Source: Clostridium_I sp047718555
GTDB taxonomy: Bacteria; Bacillota; Clostridia; Clostridiales; Clostridiaceae
DNA: 64,000 bases
Reading direction: 5' to 3'
NCBI RefSeq assembly: GCF_047718555.1
Contig: NZ_JBDNRK010000001.1
Coordinates: 1 to 64,000, forward strand
The notes beneath the pieces are model-generated. The model worked only from the letters and a program-made list of their open reading frames with translations, was not told the origin of the DNA and made no database searches. Numbering within the stretch: the stretch's first letter is position 1; each line of letters opens with the position of its first letter. Of the stretch, positions 42,678-52,105 are shown piece by piece. The position numbers and the translations under genes are program-made.

Positions 42678-43484
42678 ATGATAGTACAGGCGATTTTAGT
42701 AGCACTTGCTGTTTTTGTATGTGTGGGGGGTGCTGAACTGGCAGGTTTCACTATGCTTAACAGACCTATTGTTATAGGTCCTTTAGTGGGACTGATGCTT
42801 GGAGATTTGCACACAGGTGTTCTAATAGGAGCAGCACTTGAAGCAGTGTTTATGGGAGTAGTTAATATCGGAGGTGCATCGGCAGCTGAGCCGGGTATTG
42901 CTACTGCGGTAGGCGTAGCTTTTGCAATTATGCTGGGAGGAGGATCTGAAATTGCCTTGACATTAGCTATACCAATTGGTATTTTAGGTCTTCAAGTTAA
43001 GAATCTTTTATATATTTTTTTAGTTGGCTTCTTTGCTCCAGTTTTCGATAAACTTGCAGCAAAAGGTGAAGATGGAAAAATGACAGTTTTACACTATGGA
43101 CTTTGGACTGTTAACTGGTTTCTATATTCATTAGTTGCATTCTTTGGTATACTTGTAGGTTCTGATGCAGTTAAAGCTTTGTTAAATGCAATACCACATT
43201 TTATATTAAATGGCTTGACAATCTGTGGAAACTTACTACCTGCAGTTGGTATGGCAATGTTATTAAAACTTCTATGGAATAATAAGATAGCTGTATTTTA
43301 TTTTCTGGGTTTTGTAGTGGTTGCATATTTTAAATTACCTCTTGTTGCCCTTGCAGCTCTAGGCATAATACTTGCAATCGTTATTGCATCCAATGATTAT
43401 AACATAAGTCAATTAGCTAAAGCTGGCGTTAGTCAAAATGTTCAGGTAACTGATAGTGAAGAGGAGGATTTTTTCGATGAGTAA
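42678..43484 (+). CDS. PTS mannose/fructose/sorbose-family EIIC
   Basis: 268 residues, about seven to eight hydrophobic helices. GGAELAGFTMLNRPIVIGPLVG and the LGDLHTGVLIGAALEAVFMG region are typical of the mannose-family IIC channel subunit. Ribosome site AAGGGGG. The last 8 nt overlap the EIID start, so the two membrane subunits are coupled. Confidence 0.92.
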   Translation: MIVQAILVALAVFVCVGGAELAGFTMLNRPIVIGPLVGLMLGDLHTGVLIGAALEAVFMGVVNIGGASAAEPGIATAVGVAFAIMLGGGSEIALTLAIPIGILGLQVKNLLYIFLVGFFAPVFDKLAAKGEDGKMTVLHYGLWTVNWFLYSLVAFFGILVGSDAVKALLNAIPHFILNGLTICGNLLPAVGMAMLLKLLWNNKIAVFYFLGFVVVAYFKLPLVALAALGIILAIVIASNDYNISQLAKAGVSQNVQVTDSEEEDFFDE

Positions 43485-44307
43485 TAATTTAATTAAAGAT
43501 ATTCCAGTAGAAGAAAGAAAATTGCTTAGGAAGACTTTTTGGAGATCCTTTACCTTGTATTCTTCTGTAAGTCCTGCAAAACAAGGAGCTTCAGGTTTCT
43601 GTTATTCATTGATGCCTTTTATCAATAAATTTTATAAAGATCCAAAGGATAAAAAAGAGGCATTATTACGTAATATGTCATACTTTAATACAACTATTCC
43701 TGTGTCTACATTTATAATGGGAATTACAGCTTCCATGGAAAAAGAGAACAGTATGCGTGAAGATTTTGATACTACATCTATTAATGCAGTAAAATCAAGT
43801 CTAATGGGACCAATGGCGGGTATTGGAGATTCTATTTTCTGGGGAGTTATAAGAGTTATTGCTGCCGGAGTTGCTGTTAGTATGGGGCAGTCTGGGAACA
43901 TTCTTGCACCAATTGTATTTTTACTTCTATTTAATATTCCATCTATAGCTGTAAAATATTATGCAACATTTTTAGGTTACAGCCTAGGATCAAAATATAT
44001 AGAAAAACTGTATTCCAGCGGATTAATCAATATACTGACTAAGGCTGCAAGTATAGTAGGTTTAATCATGGTAGGTGGTATGACTAGTCAGATGGTAACA
44101 TTTAAGACTACTATTCAATTGAAAATGGGCGGTGCGTCCGTACTTAATCTGCAGGGAATGCTTGATCAAATATTTATAGGTATTATACCTTTAGGAATAA
44201 CGCTTCTATGCTTCTATCTACTTCAAAAGAAGAAAGTAAGCATAAATATTTTATTAATCGGCGTTATCGTATTAGGAATTTTAATCTCTGCACTAGGTAT
44301 TGCATAA
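43477..44307 (+). CDS. PTS mannose/fructose/sorbose-family EIID
   Basis: 276 residues from the ATG at 43477, placed 9 nt after GAGGAGG; a start at 43456 would lie before that site. Family marks: the soluble N-terminal helices (RKTFWRSF), GFCYSLMPFINKFY, and SSLMGPMAGIGDSIFWGV near 110-128, then C-terminal membrane helices. EIID joins EIIC to form the sugar channel and is unique to this PTS family. Confidence 0.92.
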   Translation: MSNNLIKDIPVEERKLLRKTFWRSFTLYSSVSPAKQGASGFCYSLMPFINKFYKDPKDKKEALLRNMSYFNTTIPVSTFIMGITASMEKENSMREDFDTTSINAVKSSLMGPMAGIGDSIFWGVIRVIAAGVAVSMGQSGNILAPIVFLLLFNIPSIAVKYYATFLGYSLGSKYIEKLYSSGLINILTKAASIVGLIMVGGMTSQMVTFKTTIQLKMGGASVLNLQGMLDQIFIGIIPLGITLLCFYLLQKKKVSINILLIGVIVLGILISALGIA

Positions 44308-44334
44308 TTTAATTTTAAAATAGGGAGAATTAAT

Positions 44335-46014
44335 ATGAGTAATTGGTGGAAAAAAGCAGTTGTTTATCAAATATATCCGAGAAGTTTTAAAGATTCAAAT
44401 GGGGATGGATACGGTGACTTAAATGGTATAATAGAAAAATTAGATTATTTAAAGAATCTGGGAATTGATGTTCTATGGATCAGCCCTGTTTATGAGTCTC
44501 CTCAAGATGATAACGGTTATGATATCAGCGACTACAGAAAAATGTATGAAAAATTTGGAACTAATGCTGATATGGAAAAATTGATTGAGGAAGCGCATAA
44601 TAGAGGTATTAAAATAGTAATGGATTTAGTTGCAAACCATACTTCTGACGAACATTATTGGTTTGAAGAGAGTAAAAAATCAAAGGATAATCCATATAGC
44701 GATTATTATTTCTGGCTTGATCCTAAGGAAGATGGCAGTGAACCAAATAATTGGGGCTCCAGCTTCTGTGGTTCAGCATGGGAATATTCAAAGGAAAGAA
44801 ATCAATATTATCTCCATTATTATACAAAGAAGCAACCGGATTTAAATTGGGAAAATCCAAAAGTTCGTAAGGAAGTTTATGATTTAATGAAATTTTGGAT
44901 GGATAAAGGGGTAGACGGATGGCGTATGGATGTAATTGCCTCCATATCTAAATATACAGATTTTCCTGATTATCCAGATAAACCAGGACAAAAGTATATT
45001 ACAGGCTTTATGCATGCTAACGGGCCAAGACTTCATGAATATCTGCAGGAAATGAACAGAGAAGTATTATCAAAATATGACTGTATGACTGTTGGAGAAG
45101 CACCTGGATCTGACTCAGAGATTGCCAGATTATTTGTAGATCCAGAAAGAAAAGAATTAAATATGATTATTACCTTTGAACATATGAATCTTGATAGAAT
45201 TCCAAATTCTCCAAATAGAAAATGGGCTGTAAAAGATTTGGATTTTAAAGATTTAAAACGTGTTTTATCTAATTGGCAAGTAAAACTACTTGATCATGGA
45301 TGGAATGCTCTTTATTTTGAAAATCATGATCAGCCTAGAATTATTTCACGCTGGGGAAATGATACAAATTATCGTAAAGAATGTGCAAAAGCCTTTGCCA
45401 CTATACTTCATGGTATGCAGGGAACACCGTATATTTATCAAGGAGAAGAAATCGGCATGGTAAATGCTCATTATAAGCTTGAAGAATATGATGATGTAGA
45501 AATCCATAATGCATATAGAGAATTAGTACAGAAAAATAAATCTATTTCAGAAGAAGATTTTATGGCTGCAGTATGGAAAAAAAGCCGTGATAATGCCAGA
45601 ACTCCAGTGCAATGGAATAACTCTGAAAATGCAGGGTTTACAACAGGTAAACCTTGGATTAAGGTAAATCCACGTTATTCTGAAATTAACGTAGCGGAAG
45701 CACTTGAAGATAAAAATTCTATTTTTTACTACTATCAAAAGCTGATTAAGCTGCGTCATGAAGAGGAAATCCTTACAGAGGGTAGTTTTAAGCTTTATCT
45801 TCCTGAACATCCTAATCTATACGTATATGAAAGAGAATTTAAAGGTGAAAAATGGCTTATTGCAGCTAATTTTTCAGAGGAAGAGACGGCTATAGATGAT
45901 CTTAAACCTTATTTTTATGAAAAGTGGGAGAAAGTTATCAGTAATTATCAGGAAATACGGGTGAACACGCCTTTAAGACCTTATGAGGCGTTTATTGTTA
46001 GAAATGTTAAATAG
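44335..46014 (+). CDS. GH13 alpha-glucosidase (oligo-1,6-glucosidase type), paralog 3, in a PTS operon
   Basis: 559 residues. Catalytic Asp199 (GWRMDVIA), Glu255 (VGEAPGS) and Asp332 (NHDQPR) are present; Val follows the nucleophile as in alpha-1,6-active enzymes. It lies 27 nt after EIID with no terminator, so it belongs to the sigma-54 PTS operon. Its substrate may therefore be a phosphorylated disaccharide, in the way TreA/TreC-type GH13 enzymes cut trehalose-6-phosphate, or it may act on unphosphorylated sugars. It is the most diverged of the three paralogs (GWRMD against GFRMD). Confidence 0.88.
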   Translation: MSNWWKKAVVYQIYPRSFKDSNGDGYGDLNGIIEKLDYLKNLGIDVLWISPVYESPQDDNGYDISDYRKMYEKFGTNADMEKLIEEAHNRGIKIVMDLVANHTSDEHYWFEESKKSKDNPYSDYYFWLDPKEDGSEPNNWGSSFCGSAWEYSKERNQYYLHYYTKKQPDLNWENPKVRKEVYDLMKFWMDKGVDGWRMDVIASISKYTDFPDYPDKPGQKYITGFMHANGPRLHEYLQEMNREVLSKYDCMTVGEAPGSDSEIARLFVDPERKELNMIITFEHMNLDRIPNSPNRKWAVKDLDFKDLKRVLSNWQVKLLDHGWNALYFENHDQPRIISRWGNDTNYRKECAKAFATILHGMQGTPYIYQGEEIGMVNAHYKLEEYDDVEIHNAYRELVQKNKSISEEDFMAAVWKKSRDNARTPVQWNNSENAGFTTGKPWIKVNPRYSEINVAEALEDKNSIFYYYQKLIKLRHEEEILTEGSFKLYLPEHPNLYVYEREFKGEKWLIAANFSEEETAIDDLKPYFYEKWEKVISNYQEIRVNTPLRPYEAFIVRNVK

Positions 46015-46036
46015 CAAAAATAAGTAATTAAAGGAT

Positions 46037-46123
46037 AAGGCACGAATTTATTTGGATAACGATTTCTAAGTATCGAAAATATTGATACTTAGAAATCTGC
46101 TTGTCTAAAAAAGTGCCTTTTAT
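46037..46123 (+). terminator. Terminator of PTS operon 1, interrupted by a partial repeat element
   Basis: AAGGCAC (46037-46043) and GTGCCTT (46113-46119) followed by TTATT form the outer stem. Between the arms lies a copy of the 3' part of the dispersed element, so the hairpin loop has been expanded to about 69 nt. Confidence 0.6.
46054..46097 (+). repeat. Dispersed structured intergenic element, copy F (3' hairpin only)
   Basis: GGATAACGATTTCTAAG is followed by a perfect 14-bp inverted repeat, GATTTCTAAGTATC (46061-46074) and GATACTTAGAAATC (46084-46097). The constant end is altered to TGCTTGTC. Confidence 0.65.
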
Positions 46124-46183
46124 TCCATAGGCAAATGAAAATATTTATTGTAAAATAATTATATATGGAAGGGGAATACCGAG

Positions 46184-48877
46184 ATGCAGGCAAAAGATAA
46201 AGTTTATGATATGATGAAAAAGATGTGTGAGGAAAAGGTGCAGATTAGCGCAGTGGAATTATCAGAAGCATTGCATTTAAGCCGTCAAGTAGTTAGCCAT
46301 TATCTTAATCGTTTACTTGAGCAAAATTTGGTGCAAAAAACAAATTCAAGACCTGTATATTGGAGTATTACCAATGCCTATGGGATTGAAAATGAAGATA
46401 TAACATTAGATAATACAAATCTTGAAGGCAATTGTAAAGATAATATTACAAAAATTGAAGGACAACAGGAAATGAATGCATTTAGTGCTCTAATCGGTTG
46501 TCATGGTAGTCAGAAAAATGTTGTTGAACAGTGCAAGGCCGCAGTTAATTATCCTCCCAACGGATTACCTATACTTATTACAGGTGAAAGTGGTGTTGGA
46601 AAAAGTTTTCTTGCCAAGTTGATTTATCAATATGCTTTGGAACAAAAAGTAATTCAATTCAAAGCACCCTTTGTAGTATTAAACTGCGCAGATTATGCAA
46701 ATAATCCAGAGCTTCTGTCTGCTACATTGCTTGGTTACAAAAAAGGAAGTTTTACTGGGGCAAACAGCGACAAGGAAGGGCTTTTAAATGAGGCTGATGG
46801 TGGATATCTGTTTTTGGATGAAATTCACAGATTATCTTATGCCAACCAGGAAAAGCTATTTTTATTTATGGACACAGGGAAATACCGTCAATTGGGAGAC
46901 AATGAATGGAAAAAATCTGATGTACGATTTATTTTTGCTACCACAGAGCGTACTGAAGAGGTATTATTGGAAACCTTTAGACGTAGAATTGCTGTTCATA
47001 TTCACATTGAGAGTATCATCAACCGTCCCTTTGTAGAGAGATTACAGATGCTTAATTTGTTCTATTATAAAGAGGCAAAAAAAATACAAAAGAATATCGT
47101 AGTGGATACACATGTTATAGAGGCATTATGTTTTTCAAAACCTAAGGGGAATATTGGAACTCTTCAAAATATTATTCAAATTAGTTGTGCTAATGCTTTT
47201 ACAAAGCAAATAAACCAGCCATTTTTGAGTATTACTCTAGAGGGTATGCCTGATATTTCAAACATACAGTTTAGTAGTGCAGCCAGCAGAAAGCTAAGCC
47301 CTCTTAAAATATTGTATAGTAAGGAATTACCTCAAGTTGAAGATGATGATATTTTAAATATAAAAGAAAAATTTCTTGTGTTTTTTCAAGAAATTTCTCA
47401 GATTTCTTATGAAAGTATGGAAACGGCTAAATTAGAACTTGTAATTGCCTTTAAAAAGTTAACCCGTTCTGTTAAAAAGTATTTGGATCTATTATTTTTG
47501 GAACAGAATTTATTTCTCAGAGAAAGCTATCTGGAAAAGTGCCAAATAATTATGGAACGTTATGGAATTCATTGCTCAAAGGATGCGTTTAAGCCTATGT
47601 ATTGTGTACTTTTAATGTTTCAAGATGACATGATACTTAAAGTTGATTTCCGTAAAATCATAAATTTCTTAAAACTTGTGTCTCCAAAAGCTAACTATGT
47701 TGCTATGAAACTAGAAGAGGCACTTGGCACAATAATAACTGGGACATGTAAATGCTTGGAAATTATTAATACTCTTTTTTTTCAAGAATATATTGTGGAA
47801 ACTATTGAACTTCAAGGTTTGATTGTAGCCCATGGCAATGCCACGGCAAGTAGTATTCAGTGTGTGGCAAATCAAAACTGTGGTACATTTATATTTGAAT
47901 CTATTGATATGCCTATGGAGATCTCTTTGGCAGAAACTATTGAAAAAGTTAATGCTTACCTTGAAAAAGTGAATACTAGCAAAGGTGTTATTTTGTTAGT
48001 GGATATGGGCTCTTTAAATCAAATGTATTCTTCTATTAAAAATCATTTGTCGGGCGATTTACTTATCATGAACAATGTGACAACTGCAATTGCTTTGGAT
48101 GTTGGCATGAAAATGCTTCAGAATGTATCTTTTAAATACATAGCGGAACAGGCAAAGAGTATTTATACAATAGGTGTTCAATATTTTGAAGGGATTGCAC
48201 AGGGAGATAATATTATTATTTCCTGTATGTCTGGGCTTGGAATTTCCGATAAAATAAAAGAAATTATTGATAGATTCATTAATTATGAAACCATGGATAT
48301 TATTACAATGGATTATAAGAATTTAAAAAATTTAATTGAAGAAAACAATAAAGATAATTTCAAACATACAAAACTAATAATTACAACCTCAAATTTACCT
48401 AATATTACAACTATACCCTGGGTAAATGTCTATGATATTTTAGATGGAAAAGGTGAAAGGTGCCTATGGGAAGCATTAAAATCTGAAATAAACGAACAGA
48501 AATTTGAAGATTTGAAAAGAGAATTTATAAAATTCTTTTCTATGGAAGGTATTGCCAGTAGGCTGACTTTTTTAAATCCAAATATTGTGATTAATGAGGT
48601 GGAAAATGTTATTTATAGATATGAACAGTATTATGATATGCATTTAGTTGGCTATATTAAACTTAATCTATATATGCATATTGCTTTTATGATTGAACGA
48701 TTAATGACATCGGAATACCATGAAAATGAGAATAAAATTGAATGTACAGATAAAGAGAAAGAATTTTATGATGTTTCAAAGGATATCTTTGAAGAAATAG
48801 AAAAACGATATCATATTAAATTGAGTCAATACGAGTTATCATTATTATATGATATATTTAAAAATATAATTTTATAA
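46184..48877 (+). CDS. levR: LevR-type sigma-54-dependent PTS-regulated activator 1
   Basis: 897 residues. Order: winged HTH (1-65); AAA+ sigma-54 interaction domain with Walker A GESGVGKS (near 134), GSFTGA loop in place of GAFTGA (near 189) and FLDEIH Walker B (near 212); a PRD-like helical part (about 420-540); EIIA-Man-like domain with AHGNATAS (near 550); EIIB-like domain with SCMSGLGIS (near 680); C-terminal PRD with MHIAFMIERL. HPr or EII-dependent phosphorylation of the PRD histidines tells it whether sugar is available. It most likely activates the promoter at 41634, with which it shares the locus. Confidence 0.92.
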   Translation: MQAKDKVYDMMKKMCEEKVQISAVELSEALHLSRQVVSHYLNRLLEQNLVQKTNSRPVYWSITNAYGIENEDITLDNTNLEGNCKDNITKIEGQQEMNAFSALIGCHGSQKNVVEQCKAAVNYPPNGLPILITGESGVGKSFLAKLIYQYALEQKVIQFKAPFVVLNCADYANNPELLSATLLGYKKGSFTGANSDKEGLLNEADGGYLFLDEIHRLSYANQEKLFLFMDTGKYRQLGDNEWKKSDVRFIFATTERTEEVLLETFRRRIAVHIHIESIINRPFVERLQMLNLFYYKEAKKIQKNIVVDTHVIEALCFSKPKGNIGTLQNIIQISCANAFTKQINQPFLSITLEGMPDISNIQFSSAASRKLSPLKILYSKELPQVEDDDILNIKEKFLVFFQEISQISYESMETAKLELVIAFKKLTRSVKKYLDLLFLEQNLFLRESYLEKCQIIMERYGIHCSKDAFKPMYCVLLMFQDDMILKVDFRKIINFLKLVSPKANYVAMKLEEALGTIITGTCKCLEIINTLFFQEYIVETIELQGLIVAHGNATASSIQCVANQNCGTFIFESIDMPMEISLAETIEKVNAYLEKVNTSKGVILLVDMGSLNQMYSSIKNHLSGDLLIMNNVTTAIALDVGMKMLQNVSFKYIAEQAKSIYTIGVQYFEGIAQGDNIIISCMSGLGISDKIKEIIDRFINYETMDIITMDYKNLKNLIEENNKDNFKHTKLIITTSNLPNITTIPWVNVYDILDGKGERCLWEALKSEINEQKFEDLKREFIKFFSMEGIASRLTFLNPNIVINEVENVIYRYEQYYDMHLVGYIKLNLYMHIAFMIERLMTSEYHENENKIECTDKEKEFYDVSKDIFEEIEKRYHIKLSQYELSLLYDIFKNIIL

Positions 48878-48973
48878 AAGCTGTTGAAATATAGTTAAGC
48901 TAAATTATTATATATACCATATATTGAATTACGTAATATTTAAAATACTTATCTGTAGATGGAGGAATGATGG

Positions 48974-49924
48974 ATGGCAAAAGAATATGTTATAGGAATT
49001 GATTTAGGAGGAACTAAAATTAGTGGAGCTTTGTCAGATGTGGATGGAAACGTATTAAGTCAATATACCATTCCAACTAATGCTTTTGAAGGTGAAGCTG
49101 CAGTACTGGAAAGAGTAATCAAGGTTATTGACAAGGTTTTAAAGGATGGGAATAAAAGTGCAGAGGATATTAAAGCTATTGGAATTGGTTCACCAGGACC
49201 GCTGGATGCTGAAAATGGAATAATAATAACAACACCAAATCTACCCTTTAAAAATTTCAAATTAGTGGACCCTATAAAGGATAAGTTCGGAGTTTCTACT
49301 TATTTAGATAATGATGGAAACGCTGCAGCTGTTGGAGAATTTATATTCGGGGCGGGACAAGGTACTAAAAATATGGTCTTTGTTACAGTAAGTACTGGAA
49401 TTGGCGGTGGTGCTGTTCTCAATGGACAGATTTACAGAGGCAATACCAGCAATGCCCTTGAAATTGGGCATATGACTTTGGAAAAGGATGGGCCTAGATG
49501 TAATTGTGGTAATTATGGCTGTGCAGAGGCACTGGCATCAGGAACTGCCATCGGTAAAAGAGGAAAGGAGGCAGTTTTAGGAGAAGAACCTACTTCCTTA
49601 AAGAATTATGATGATGTAACCTCCTATGAAGTTTTCTTAGAGGCAAAAAAAGGAGACAAGGTTGCTTCTGAAATACTGGACAAAAGTCTTAATTATTTAG
49701 GGATATGTGTGGCAAACCTTATTGTTACCTTTGATCCTGAAATGGTTGTCATTGGTGGAGGAGTTTCAAAGGGTGGAGATATTGTATTTGACAAAGTTAA
49801 AGAAGTGGTGAATACAAGATGCTTTAAGGCCATGGCTGAATCCTGCAAGATTGTACCAGCTGGACTTGGAACAGATGCAGGGGTAATGGGTGCAGTGGCA
49901 TTGGCTGTAATTGAAAGTAAATAA
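48974..49924 (+). CDS. glcK: ROK-family glucokinase, copy 2
   Basis: 316 residues with GGAGG 8 nt upstream. All ROK motifs are as in copy 1 (GIDLGGTKISG, LDNDGN, CNCGNYGC). The protein differs from copy 1 only in the first 130 residues (for example AKEY for SKKH, and Ala, Ile for Val, Val near the boundary). The DNA from 49367 to 49914 is identical to 38554-39101. A recent gene conversion or duplication explains this best. Confidence 0.93.
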   Translation: MAKEYVIGIDLGGTKISGALSDVDGNVLSQYTIPTNAFEGEAAVLERVIKVIDKVLKDGNKSAEDIKAIGIGSPGPLDAENGIIITTPNLPFKNFKLVDPIKDKFGVSTYLDNDGNAAAVGEFIFGAGQGTKNMVFVTVSTGIGGGAVLNGQIYRGNTSNALEIGHMTLEKDGPRCNCGNYGCAEALASGTAIGKRGKEAVLGEEPTSLKNYDDVTSYEVFLEAKKGDKVASEILDKSLNYLGICVANLIVTFDPEMVVIGGGVSKGGDIVFDKVKEVVNTRCFKAMAESCKIVPAGLGTDAGVMGAVALAVIESK

Positions 49925-49936
49925 ATATTTTCTATT

Positions 49937-50059
49937 GTGTTTAATGAATTCCGTACAATAGTTATAGGAATAAGAGACAATAAAATAACCGATGATGATA
50001 TAGATGAAGCATTGGCAATGCCAAGGAGATTTGATGAAAGGCTATATGAGATATCATAG
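49937..50059 (+). pseudogene. 40-codon open frame, possible gene fragment
   Basis: GTG at 49937 opens a frame that starts VFNEFRTIVIGIRDNKITDD and ends RRFDERLYEIS with TAG at 50057. The composition looks protein-like (acidic helix) but there is no good ribosome site and I do not recognise the family. It directly follows the ROK gene, at the edge of the converted tract. Confidence 0.3.
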
Positions 50060-50109
50060 ATACTTTCAAGATAGCTTTCATTAAAATATAGAACATATTT
50101 ATGCATTGT

Positions 50110-50147
50110 TAAAAAACCTGTTATGAATGAGATTAACAGGTTTTTTA
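50110..50147 (+). terminator. Intrinsic terminator
   Basis: AAAAAACCTGTTA and TAACAGGTTTTTT flank a 10-nt loop; it ends the ROK 2 transcript. Confidence 0.88.
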
Positions 50148-50195
50148 ATGCCCCAAAACTATTTAATTATAATAATGGATCTGTTAAATTATAAA

Positions 50196-50408
50196 TGTAA
50201 ACAATTTCAGTAAACGAATACATACATATGTTTACATAACTATTTAATTTAATAGATAATAAATTCTATCAGTAAGCTAAAACAAGGAGGGAGTACTCAT
50301 GAAAGATAAGAATAAAAAAACATGTTATCGTTTAACTTAATATGTTTCTTTATGTATGAAATGTATTTAACTAGATTAGTATATTTGTTAATATTAAAAA
50401 TGTAAACA
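50196..50408. promoter_or_regulatory. Three TGTAAACA-type sites upstream of the alpha-glucoside PTS operon
   Basis: TGTAAACA occurs at 50196-50203 and 50401-50408 (within AAAATGTAAACATTTT), and TGTTTACA at 50229-50236. A related palindrome precedes the second EIIA gene (57829). They are candidates for CcpA or the RpiR-family regulator encoded at 53649. Confidence 0.5.
50299..50340 (+). CDS. Possible 13-aa leader peptide with a strong ribosome site
   Basis: AAGGAGGGA lies 7 nt before an ATG at 50299 that opens MKDKNKKTCYRLT and stops at TAA. The first four residues equal the start of the PTS protein encoded 170 nt further on (MKDKIVNG). It may be a leader peptide or the broken start of an earlier gene copy. 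Nothing else in the 49925-50467 gap looks coding. Confidence 0.3.
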   Translation: MKDKNKKTCYRLT

Positions 50409-50467
50409 TTTTAATAAGAAGTAATTAACTGAAATTTATTAAAATGTTAATAAGGGGGAACCAATGT

Positions 50468-52042
50468 ATGAAAGACAAAATAGTAAATGGAATGCAAATT
50501 TTTGCAAGATCCATAGTTGCTCCAATATTATTCTTACCTATTGTTGGTATACTACTAGCTATTGTTGGTATTATAAGTAACCCAAGTATTGTAGGAAAAG
50601 GAAGTCCATTGATCAATGTAGGTGGATTCGTTGGTGGTGGACTTTGGACTTTCCTAACAAATTTAAGTCTCATTTTCTGTGTAGGAATAGCTATGGGAAT
50701 GGCTAAAGAAAAGAAAGCAGAAGCTGCACTTATAGCAGTATTCTCATTTTTATTTTTCCTAGGAGCTAACAATGCATGGCTTAATTTAACAGGAAGGCTA
50801 ATAAAATATAAAGTTGCTTCTGATTTAGCTGGTACTGGACAAACAGTTTTATTAGGTTTTCAGGTAATAGATATGGGAGTTTTCCTAGGAATGATTCTAG
50901 GGGTAACAATAGCATTTGTCCATAATAAATTTTGTAACAAAGAGTTTCCAGAAGCCATTGCTATATATGGCAATACTAAATTAGTATTTATGATATTAAT
51001 TCCGATCCTGCTAATATTGGCAATAGTACTAAGTTATGTTTGGCCGATTGTTGCTTTAGGCATTAAAGCTTTAACAACTTTAATAAACTCATCAGGTTTT
51101 TTTGGCATAGCTTTATACGGATTCTTAAATAGATTTTTAATTCCAACTGGATTACATCATTTGATATATACACCATTCCTTTATTCTGATATTGGTGGAG
51201 CATTAACGGTTAATGGGAAAACATATTTAGGAGCTTATAATATTTTTTTAGCACAATTAACAGATCCATCAATAAAAGTTTTTGATCCATCAGCAAAATA
51301 TTTACAGTTTGGTATGGTTAAAATGTTTGGTTTAGCAGGAGCAGCATTAGCGTTTTATAAAACAGCTAAACCAGAAAATAGAAATACATTAAAAGCTGTT
51401 TTAATACCAGCAGTAGCAACATCCGTTTTAGTTGGTATTACGGAGCCTTTGGAATTTACATTCTTATTTGTATCACCACTTTTATGGTTAGTTCATTCTG
51501 TAATGGATGGTGTATTTGAAGCAATTGCAGTACTATTTGGAGTTAGAACTTTTGGATGTGATGGAATTATAAATTTTATTGTATATAATCTACCAGCGGG
51601 AATTTCCAGAACTAGATGGCCTATATATATAGGAGTGGGATTAGTTCAATTAGGGACATATTACCTTGTTTTTAAAACTTTAATTGAAAAATTAAAGCTT
51701 AAAACTCCTGGTAGAGAAGATAATGAAGTTAAATTATTTACTAAAAAGGATTATAAAGATAAGAAGTCTAAGGATGGAAAACAAATTAATGGAAATGAAG
51801 AAATTGGTTTGGCATGTACAATTGTGGAAGCCTTGGGAGGTAAAGATAATATCGAAACCGTTGACAACTGTTTTACCCGATTAAGAGTAAAAATTACAGA
51901 TTTAGATAAATTAGATGAAGCTACATTAAAAACTACAGGAGCATCTGGAGTAATTGAGAATGGTAATAATGTTCAAGTTGTATATGGACCTAAAGTAAAC
52001 GGTATAAGAAATGAAGTTGATAAATATCTTGCCAATAATTAA
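50468..52042 (+). CDS. PTS alpha-glucoside-specific EIICB (MalP/GlvC type)
   Basis: 524 residues from the ATG at 50468, 8 nt after AAGGGGG. EIIC, with about ten membrane segments, fills 1-420: VAPILFLPIVGILLA, the GLHHLIYTPF stretch and ITEPLEFTFLFVSP motif place it in the glucose/alpha-glucoside group. EIIB (about 450-524) has the phosphorylated Cys in VDNCFTRLRV. There is no EIIA domain; two separate EIIA genes at 54649 and 57875 can supply it. It would import and phosphorylate maltose-like disaccharides for the GH4 enzyme encoded next. Confidence 0.92.
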   Translation: MKDKIVNGMQIFARSIVAPILFLPIVGILLAIVGIISNPSIVGKGSPLINVGGFVGGGLWTFLTNLSLIFCVGIAMGMAKEKKAEAALIAVFSFLFFLGANNAWLNLTGRLIKYKVASDLAGTGQTVLLGFQVIDMGVFLGMILGVTIAFVHNKFCNKEFPEAIAIYGNTKLVFMILIPILLILAIVLSYVWPIVALGIKALTTLINSSGFFGIALYGFLNRFLIPTGLHHLIYTPFLYSDIGGALTVNGKTYLGAYNIFLAQLTDPSIKVFDPSAKYLQFGMVKMFGLAGAALAFYKTAKPENRNTLKAVLIPAVATSVLVGITEPLEFTFLFVSPLLWLVHSVMDGVFEAIAVLFGVRTFGCDGIINFIVYNLPAGISRTRWPIYIGVGLVQLGTYYLVFKTLIEKLKLKTPGREDNEVKLFTKKDYKDKKSKDGKQINGNEEIGLACTIVEALGGKDNIETVDNCFTRLRVKITDLDKLDEATLKTTGASGVIENGNNVQVVYGPKVNGIRNEVDKYLANN

Positions 52043-52105
52043 ACTTGCTTAAATTTTTATATTAAAAATTTATATAAATAAAAAATTGAAAGAGGGAATA
52101 TTATT

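Noticed and set aside
50425..50772. A 115-codon minus-strand frame opposite the start of the EIICB gene
   Set aside because: It is the antisense shadow of hydrophobic codons of the PTS gene and lacks a ribosome site.
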